Source: Candidatus Omnitrophota bacterium
GTDB lineage: Bacteria > Ratteibacteria > UBA8468 > B48-G9 > JAFGKM01
Length of the DNA stretch: 6,847 bases
Direction: 5' to 3'
Assembly (NCBI GenBank): GCA_023819545.1
Contig: JAMWCA010000066.1
Coordinates: 1 to 6,847 of the forward strand
Part shown: one piece after another, positions 1 to 3,892 of the stretch
How the letters are laid out: each line of letters opens with the position of its first letter
Position numbering within the stretch: the first letter of the stretch is position 1
The notes under the pieces: model-generated
The model's database searches: none
Seen by the model: only the letters and a program-made list of their open reading frames with translations
Told to the model about the DNA's origin: nothing
Position numbers and translations under genes: made by a program

Positions 1-92
1 TAAATAAAATAGCTGATGTAAATAATCGTAATCAAAAAATATGAACCAGTACATAATGAAACATCTATTAAACAGCGGCAAAAGTTTTTAAA

Positions 93-115
93 ATATTAAA
101 TTTGAATTTTAATAT
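93..115. repeat. AT-only inverted repeat with 8-bp arms
   Basis: ATATTAAA at 93-100 is perfectly complementary to TTTAATAT at 108-115, around a 7-base centre. No run of T follows and the stem has no G or C, so it is a poor terminator. In DNA this AT-rich it may be chance, or it may be a protein-binding dyad. No matching copy is seen in the second spacer. Confidence 0.3.
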
Positions 116-138
116 AGGATGTAAAAGGTTTGTTACCA

Positions 139-302
139 TTTACTCAAATTCTATTAATAATAGCTTTTTTTATACTGGAAAAATTATTCGAATTTATTTA
201 CAAATTTAAAGCAATTATAATACCGGTTTTACATGAAATCCATTTGATTTTTTCTTAAAAAAACTTAAATTATAGGGAAAAATATAACTAAAAGTGTTAA
301 AC
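139..302. repeat. Duplicated upstream element, copy A (core 243-302)
   Basis: The core at 243-302 aligns without gaps to 3726-3785, with 47 of 60 positions identical. The most conserved block is CTTAAATT, two variable bases, then AGGGAAAAAT (264-283), followed by TAAAA, one base, TGTTAAA near 289-301. Weaker similarity with small indels continues upstream: TTTACTCAAATTCTATTAATA from 139 resembles the sequence at 3622, and both copies carry TTACAAA and a GGTTTTA/GATTTTA...ATCC stretch. The two ends of the long alignment (139/3622 and 243/3726) have the same 3483-base offset. The core ends 174 bases before the SF1 helicase start. It is probably a promoter/operator region, but I cannot assign reliable -35 and -10 boxes. 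Confidence 0.7.
246..264. promoter_or_regulatory. Candidate operator dyad, copy A
   Basis: GATTTTTT and AAAAAAAC flank a 3-base CTT centre, giving an 8-bp inverted repeat with one mismatch. The same 19-bp layout occurs as a perfect dyad at 3729-3747 in copy B. A C-G pair there is replaced here by T-A at the same stem position, so symmetry is kept while the sequence changes. This fits a repressor or activator site, or a short RNA hairpin if transcribed. No T-tract follows, so it is not a terminator. Confidence 0.4.
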
Positions 303-313
303 GGATAAAGAAA

Positions 314-418
314 ATGGCATATGTTGATTTTATAGACCATAGACGGAAATTCGTGCCAATCAGCAGTTGTGTAGCTCCTGAAATTACTACTGGTGTTCAT
401 TGTTGGGTAATTAAATAA
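314..418 (+). CDS. Possible 34-residue leader ORF upstream of the helicase
   Basis: An ATG at 314 opens 34 codons ending at TAA 416-418. It starts 11 bases after the duplicated core element and ends 58 bases before the helicase gene. The peptide has two cysteines and a His-Arg-Arg stretch (residues 9-11), with no recognised motif or signal peptide. Its base composition is less AT-rich than the surrounding spacer. The upstream AACGGATAAAGAAA is only a weak ribosome binding site. A second 34-codon ORF sits in the matching position before the SNF2 gene, which is the main reason to list it. ORFs of this size often arise by chance, so this remains speculative. Confidence 0.2.
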   Translation: MAYVDFIDHRRKFVPISSCVAPEITTGVHCWVIK

Positions 419-464
419 TATATTACAGTTTGGAAATAAACAAACTTAAAAATCATTTTAAGAT

Positions 465-468
465 GGAG
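465..468 (+). promoter_or_regulatory. Shine-Dalgarno site of the SF1 helicase gene
   Basis: GGAG lies eight bases before the ATG at 477. This supports that start and the presence of SD-led translation in this organism. Confidence 0.6.
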
Positions 469-476
469 AATGATAA

Positions 477-1664
477 ATGGCTGAATCAGCTCATAGATGG
501 TCTGGGATAACATTTGAAGATCTTACGCAACCACAAAAAGAGTTTCTGAAAAAAATACTTCAGGAACATGATAAGAGCTTTTTCTTGCGTGGATGTGCCG
601 GCTCGGGGAAAACCATTATTGCTGCATACGCGCTCTCACTACTTCTAAAACACACTAAAAAGTCTGTCGGCTTCCTGGTTTTTACCAAATTACTCAGGAA
701 ATTCGTTGAAGATGGTTTTAAAAACGAAGCGATCGGGGAATCAATCTGGCATTTTCATTATTGGTATCACCATGGCCGCCCTTTAAAGGACATCTTTTTA
801 ATTGATGAATGTCAGGATTTTAAACAAAAATGGATTAATGCTGTTAAGAATAAATCCTTATGTCAAATATGGCTTGGAGATGATAGCCAACAAATCTATG
901 AAGATGCAGATGGCTTCCACTATCTTGCCAACGAATTTTCTGATTCAGCAACGATTACTCTTGATGTGAATTATAGAAATTGTCTATTTGTTGCGCGCTT
1001 TGCTAGCAAGTTTATGCGTCTCACAGATTTTGAACAAAAAAGAGGTATAACTCTCCAACAGAAAATAAATGATTTTATTTTACCAATTCTCAAAAATCCA
1101 ATGCAAGCTGCAAGTGCAAACAATCAACCGGTTATTTTTATTGAAGCCTCAAACAAAAATCAGGAAATGGATTCCATTGCTAAAATTATCAAAGACATCG
1201 AGTTGAACAAGGATGAACATAGTCGCAAAATTGCTGTGGCACACTTCCAACACGCCACTCTTGACAAACTTGAAATTGAGTTACGTGAACGTAATATTAA
1301 TTATTTTCGCATAACTGAAAAAAAAGAAGATTTACCAGATTTCTCCGGAGACTCGCTTTTGATTTTATCACCAATTCACAGCCTCAAGGGGCTTGAATTT
1401 GATTACATTATTTTTCCAAGAACAGATGAGGATAAATGGAGTAATGAGCAAATCTTTAATAATCTTCTCTTTGTCTTGTTTACAAGAGCACGAAAGAGGA
1501 TATATTGTAGTTATACAAAAAGAGACCAGTCATACGTTTATCAAGCTGTGAAAAGTGATGGGGATGCAGACTTTTATCAGTGTGTCTCTGCTGATGAAGT
1601 ATTGGATATAGGAACCTCCACCAAGACCAATAAAGATATAATAAAAGAAGTATTTAATATATAG
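477..1664 (+). CDS. Compact UvrD/Rep-type superfamily 1 helicase
   Basis: This 395-residue protein carries the superfamily 1A helicase motifs in order: a Q-motif glutamine (Q20), Walker A GCAGSGKT (39-46, K45), Walker B/motif II DECQD (110-114), motif III LGDDSQQIY (133-141), motif IV NYRN (165-168), motif V HSLKGLEFD (301-309) and motif VI LFTRARKRIY (334-343). It is therefore expected to be an ATP-driven DNA (or RNA) translocase or helicase in the cytoplasm. It is much shorter than UvrD or Rep (roughly 670-720 residues), with little room for the 1B and 2B subdomains, and no nuclease domain is visible. The start is supported by GGAG at 465-468. It is followed after 11 bases by the coiled-coil gene, so the two are probably co-transcribed and may form a complex. 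Gabija GajB is a comparable small UvrD-like helicase, but the partner here does not look like GajA. Family is confident; biological role is inferred. Confidence 0.92.
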   Translation: MAESAHRWSGITFEDLTQPQKEFLKKILQEHDKSFFLRGCAGSGKTIIAAYALSLLLKHTKKSVGFLVFTKLLRKFVEDGFKNEAIGESIWHFHYWYHHGRPLKDIFLIDECQDFKQKWINAVKNKSLCQIWLGDDSQQIYEDADGFHYLANEFSDSATITLDVNYRNCLFVARFASKFMRLTDFEQKRGITLQQKINDFILPILKNPMQAASANNQPVIFIEASNKNQEMDSIAKIIKDIELNKDEHSRKIAVAHFQHATLDKLEIELRERNINYFRITEKKEDLPDFSGDSLLILSPIHSLKGLEFDYIIFPRTDEDKWSNEQIFNNLLFVLFTRARKRIYCSYTKRDQSYVYQAVKSDGDADFYQCVSADEVLDIGTSTKTNKDIIKEVFNI

Positions 1665-1675
1665 GAACAAACATT

Positions 1676-3382
1676 ATGGAAAATTGTCTAAATAATAAAA
1701 TAATCTATCCATTTAAAGGTGAAGATTTTGTAACAAGAGCACTTTCAGAGAAGCGCATTTCTCTGGACTACTTAGACACCAGTCGTAAACAGACTCTCAA
1801 AGATTTTCAAAACTATACTAAACCAATCTTTTTATTTGCAGCAGACGATTTTTTAATTTTGATCAGTACAGAAGTATACTCTAAACTCCAAGAACAACAT
1901 TATATTGACCTTCACGAAGTTTCACAGTTTGGTTGGTACTACGAAAAACGCCATAAAGTAAATACTCAAATTTTTGCATCATACGATAGCATTAAAATCA
2001 ATAATCTTCTGAAACTTAATCCTGATCTTCGCATAGATAGCTTCGACAAATTACGAGATGACTTTAAAGTACGTAAAACCCTAAATGTTTTTTCAGGCGC
2101 TTTAGCACTATGCTATCATTGTTTTAAAGATGATTACGATAACTTTTTCTCAAAGCTAAAGGTTGACAATTCAAGCTTGAAAATTTCACGCTCCGATCTT
2201 GATCAAAAAAATGATTCCGTGATCTTGCTTCAACTCCTTCTTATTCATAATCCATATGATGCCAGGAAAAAACTAGAAGATTTCTGGCAAGAAAAAAATT
2301 TCTACTCACTCTATGGTCTACTATCCGCTTCTTATAAGTATTTCTATTCACAAACTTATTCTATGATAGATTTTCTTTCTTTCATATCAAGTGAACTCTC
2401 TAAAGACAATGAATACAAGACATTGGTCGAGGGTTTCGAAGATCTAAAAGAAAAATATGTAAGAAAGGGGCTTAAATTCACCCCTTCTGACCAGTTGGTT
2501 GCTGCCACGAAGGAATTTTTAGATATTGCTAAGACAGAATCAGAAAAGTTACGTTCTTTTCTTGATGTAAAACCCACGCATACCAAGACGGCAATCTTTC
2601 TTCTAGGCATGTTATTCTTGGGTGATCGACTTGAAGAGCAGTTTGAATTTAGTAATTTTATTCCATCACTGGTCGACATTCTTGTTATACATACGAAAGA
2701 TATCAAGATTACAGATGGAACTATTGAATTTGAACTTGATCAGTCTTTATCTAAACGGAATAGCCCATTCAAGTGTTTAGCTGACTATCTGGAAGAATTG
2801 CAAAAATCTCGGCAACTTATTCCAGAATACAATAAGCTTAAAGAAGTGAACTTTGTTATAAAAAATTTTATTGATAATGATTTAGCTATTTCTTCCATTC
2901 GAAAAGAAAATGAAAAGAAAAAGAAAGAAAAGGAGGAGCTTGAAGCCGAAAAGGCTTTCCTGGAAGACCAAATCACTAAGTTACAAAAGGATAAAAATTC
3001 TCTTAAAGTAGAAATTAAAAAACTAGAGAAAGATAAAGAAGAACTTGAACGCCAAAAAAATACCTTAAAGAATATTAACACATCGGTGCAGCCCGAAAAT
3101 GCTAAATCTGAGCTGGATCAAAAGGATTTAGACAAAAATAATGATTCTGTTAAATCTAAATCAACTGAACCTACATCAGAAGTATACGGGTATCATAGTG
3201 AAGTTGGCAAAGGCAATATAAGTCAGAATCAAAAAGTAGAAAAACACGACAAACAAAGAAAAACTAATTCCAAAAAACTCGCAGAATCTAATAAAAGTTC
3301 GATGGGTAAAGAGCTCAGTTTTTTTTCAGACAATTCACAAAAGTCAACAGATTCTACAGAAAAGGTTGTTGATAAGAATTAA
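1676..3382 (+). CDS. Unrecognised protein with C-terminal coiled coil and disordered tail
   Basis: I do not recognise this 568-residue family. Residues 1 to about 400 look like a mostly helical globular region with mixed charged and aromatic residues. A short hydrophobic stretch near 305-316 (AIFLLGMLFLG) is too short for a secure membrane span. Residues about 408-465 are rich in Lys and Glu with heptad-like leucines and should form a coiled coil. The last 100 or so are Lys/Ser/Asn/Asp-rich low complexity and probably disordered. No Walker A, nuclease, protease or methyltransferase motif is visible, which argues against a GajA-like OLD nuclease. The ATG follows the helicase stop by 11 bases, and a weak AGGA overlaps that stop codon. 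This points to a shared transcript and possibly a dedicated partner or adaptor for the helicase. The gene is intact; only its function is unknown. Confidence 0.88.
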   Translation: MENCLNNKIIYPFKGEDFVTRALSEKRISLDYLDTSRKQTLKDFQNYTKPIFLFAADDFLILISTEVYSKLQEQHYIDLHEVSQFGWYYEKRHKVNTQIFASYDSIKINNLLKLNPDLRIDSFDKLRDDFKVRKTLNVFSGALALCYHCFKDDYDNFFSKLKVDNSSLKISRSDLDQKNDSVILLQLLLIHNPYDARKKLEDFWQEKNFYSLYGLLSASYKYFYSQTYSMIDFLSFISSELSKDNEYKTLVEGFEDLKEKYVRKGLKFTPSDQLVAATKEFLDIAKTESEKLRSFLDVKPTHTKTAIFLLGMLFLGDRLEEQFEFSNFIPSLVDILVIHTKDIKITDGTIEFELDQSLSKRNSPFKCLADYLEELQKSRQLIPEYNKLKEVNFVIKNFIDNDLAISSIRKENEKKKKEKEELEAEKAFLEDQITKLQKDKNSLKVEIKKLEKDKEELERQKNTLKNINTSVQPENAKSELDQKDLDKNNDSVKSKSTEPTSEVYGYHSEVGKGNISQNQKVEKHDKQRKTNSKKLAESNKSSMGKELSFFSDNSQKSTDSTEKVVDKN

Positions 3383-3411
3383 ACAATCAAAGAAAAAAAT
3401 TGAGGACCACA

Positions 3412-3447
3412 ATGATGGCGGATAAAAAGAACTATATTGGAGAGTAA
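3412..3447 (+). other. Tiny ORF or gene-start remnant
   Basis: ATGATG at 3412-3417, preceded by TTGAGGACCACA (GAGGA about seven bases upstream), opens only 11 codons (MMADKKNYIGE) before TAA. The same frame then reads 10 codons (EDKMGKPIFR) to another TAA at 3478-3480, 8 codons to a TAA at 3505-3507, and 43 codons to a TAA at 3637-3639. The ribosome-binding context is as good as that of the real genes. It may therefore be a short peptide, or the surviving start of a gene degraded by point mutations. Chance is a real alternative. Confidence 0.2.
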
Positions 3448-3621
3448 GAAGATAAAATGGGAAAACCTATTTTCAGATAAAAGGAATATCGAATTTTGAA
3501 TAACTAAAAAAGCTATTTAAACACCAAACTTATACTTACACGAAAGCGACAATTTCTTTTAAAATCAGTAATAACTAAATTATGTTTGGACCCATATTTA
3601 GCAGGGGTTTCTGATAGAATC

Positions 3622-3785
3622 TTTAGTAAAAATTTCTAATTAATAAAAAAGATCATATTACTAATGGGTAAAGAGTTACAAAACGCTAAGCTAAACTTTC
3701 AATATTGATTTTATTTGTATCCCAACTTGATTTTCTTGTAGAAAATCTTAAATTTAAGGGAAAAATTAAATTAAAAATGTTAAAT
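3622..3785. repeat. Duplicated upstream element, copy B (core 3726-3785)
   Basis: This is the second copy of the element at 139-302. The 60-base core matches copy A at 47 positions without gaps, including the block CTTAAATT, two variable bases, AGGGAAAAAT (3747-3766). Upstream similarity back to 3622 is weaker and needs small indels. The core ends 107 bases before the SNF2 gene, in the same orientation as copy A. Because each copy precedes a separate transcription unit, a shared promoter or operator is the simplest reading. A duplicated boundary or cassette head is the alternative. Confidence 0.7.
3729..3747. promoter_or_regulatory. Candidate operator dyad, copy B
   Basis: GATTTTCT and AGAAAATC form a perfect 8-bp inverted repeat around TGT. 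The equivalent site in copy A (246-264) keeps seven of the eight pairs, including one compensatory C-G to T-A change. The dyad abuts the most conserved block of the repeated element, as expected for a regulator site next to a promoter. No T-run follows it. Confidence 0.42.
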
Positions 3786-3787
3786 AC

Positions 3788-3892
3788 ATGTACAACAGAA
3801 AAGTTATAATTTATATATTTACAAAAGACCGAGGGATATATATAGTTTGTAAAATTGATATATGCCACATTTTTACATTAAAAGGTGTTTGA
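3788..3892 (+). CDS. Possible 34-residue leader ORF abutting the SNF2 gene
   Basis: An ATG at 3788 opens 34 codons. Its TGA (3890-3892) touches the ATG of the SNF2 helicase at 3893, so the two could be translationally coupled. The SNF2 ribosome binding site AAGGTG lies inside its last codons. The peptide is rich in Ile, Tyr and Lys with two cysteines (C21, C26) and no recognised domain. No good Shine-Dalgarno precedes it. The same length and the same position after the duplicated element as the ORF at 314-418 are notable, but the two peptides are at best weakly similar. It may be a regulatory leader or chance. Confidence 0.22.
   Translation: MYNRKVIIYIFTKDRGIYIVCKIDICHIFTLKGV

Larger units (their letters stand above)
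1..476. other. AT-rich intergenic region before the first operon
   Basis: No convincing long gene is seen on either strand in this 476-base stretch. The reverse-strand reading frame over 215-400 is most simply a by-product of AT-rich DNA, and part of it comes from the duplicated element described separately. The region holds an AT-only inverted repeat (93-115), copy A of the upstream element (139-302), and a possible 34-codon ORF (314-418). Bases 3-44 stay open for 13 codons before a TGA. That could be the tail of an upstream gene but is far too short to call. I see no GC-rich hairpin with a T-run that would act as an intrinsic terminator. Confidence 0.7.
3383..3892. other. AT-rich spacer between the operon and the SNF2 gene
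   Basis: This 510-base stretch contains no long gene. It holds a tiny ORF with a good ribosome binding site (3412-3447), copy B of the duplicated upstream element (3622-3785) and a 34-codon ORF (3788-3892). The reverse-strand frame over 3686-3868 is probably not a gene; its resemblance to the one over 215-400 follows from the DNA repeat. No clear intrinsic terminator follows the coiled-coil gene, so readthrough into the spacer cannot be excluded. The length of the spacer and the repeated element favour a separate promoter for the SNF2 gene. Confidence 0.7.

Noticed and set aside
243..302. Sigma-70 type promoter starting from the conserved TTGATT
   Set aside because: No good TATAAT-like hexamer lies at 16-18 bases in both copies (AAATTA or AAATTT only), so I did not assign boxes.
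215..400. 61-codon reverse-strand ORF before the SF1 helicase, resembling the reverse-strand ORF at 3686-3868
   Set aside because: The peptide similarity falls only where the 60-base DNA repeat aligns without gaps. Outside that stretch the two do not match, neither has a convincing ribosome binding site, and the DNA-level repeat explains it better.
2582..2640. Short hydrophobic stretch in the 568-residue protein as a transmembrane segment
   Set aside because: Only about 12 consecutive nonpolar residues, flanked by charged ones on both sides. This is more like a buried helix than a membrane span.
2356..3081. Reverse-strand ORFs of 116 and 98 codons (2356-2706 and 2785-3081)
   Set aside because: They lie wholly inside the 568-codon gene and show the Ser/Phe/Leu-rich composition expected from reading the antisense of Lys/Glu-rich coding sequence.
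1676..3382. GajA-like OLD nuclease partner that would make the pair a Gabija system
   Set aside because: No Walker A, ABC-signature or TOPRIM acidic motifs are visible. The gene order (helicase first) and the coiled-coil tail do not fit either.
3726..3785. Duplicated element as CRISPR repeats or transposon terminal repeats
   Set aside because: There are only two copies 3.5 kb apart, in direct rather than inverted orientation. They are diverged, and no spacers, transposase or target-site duplication are visible.
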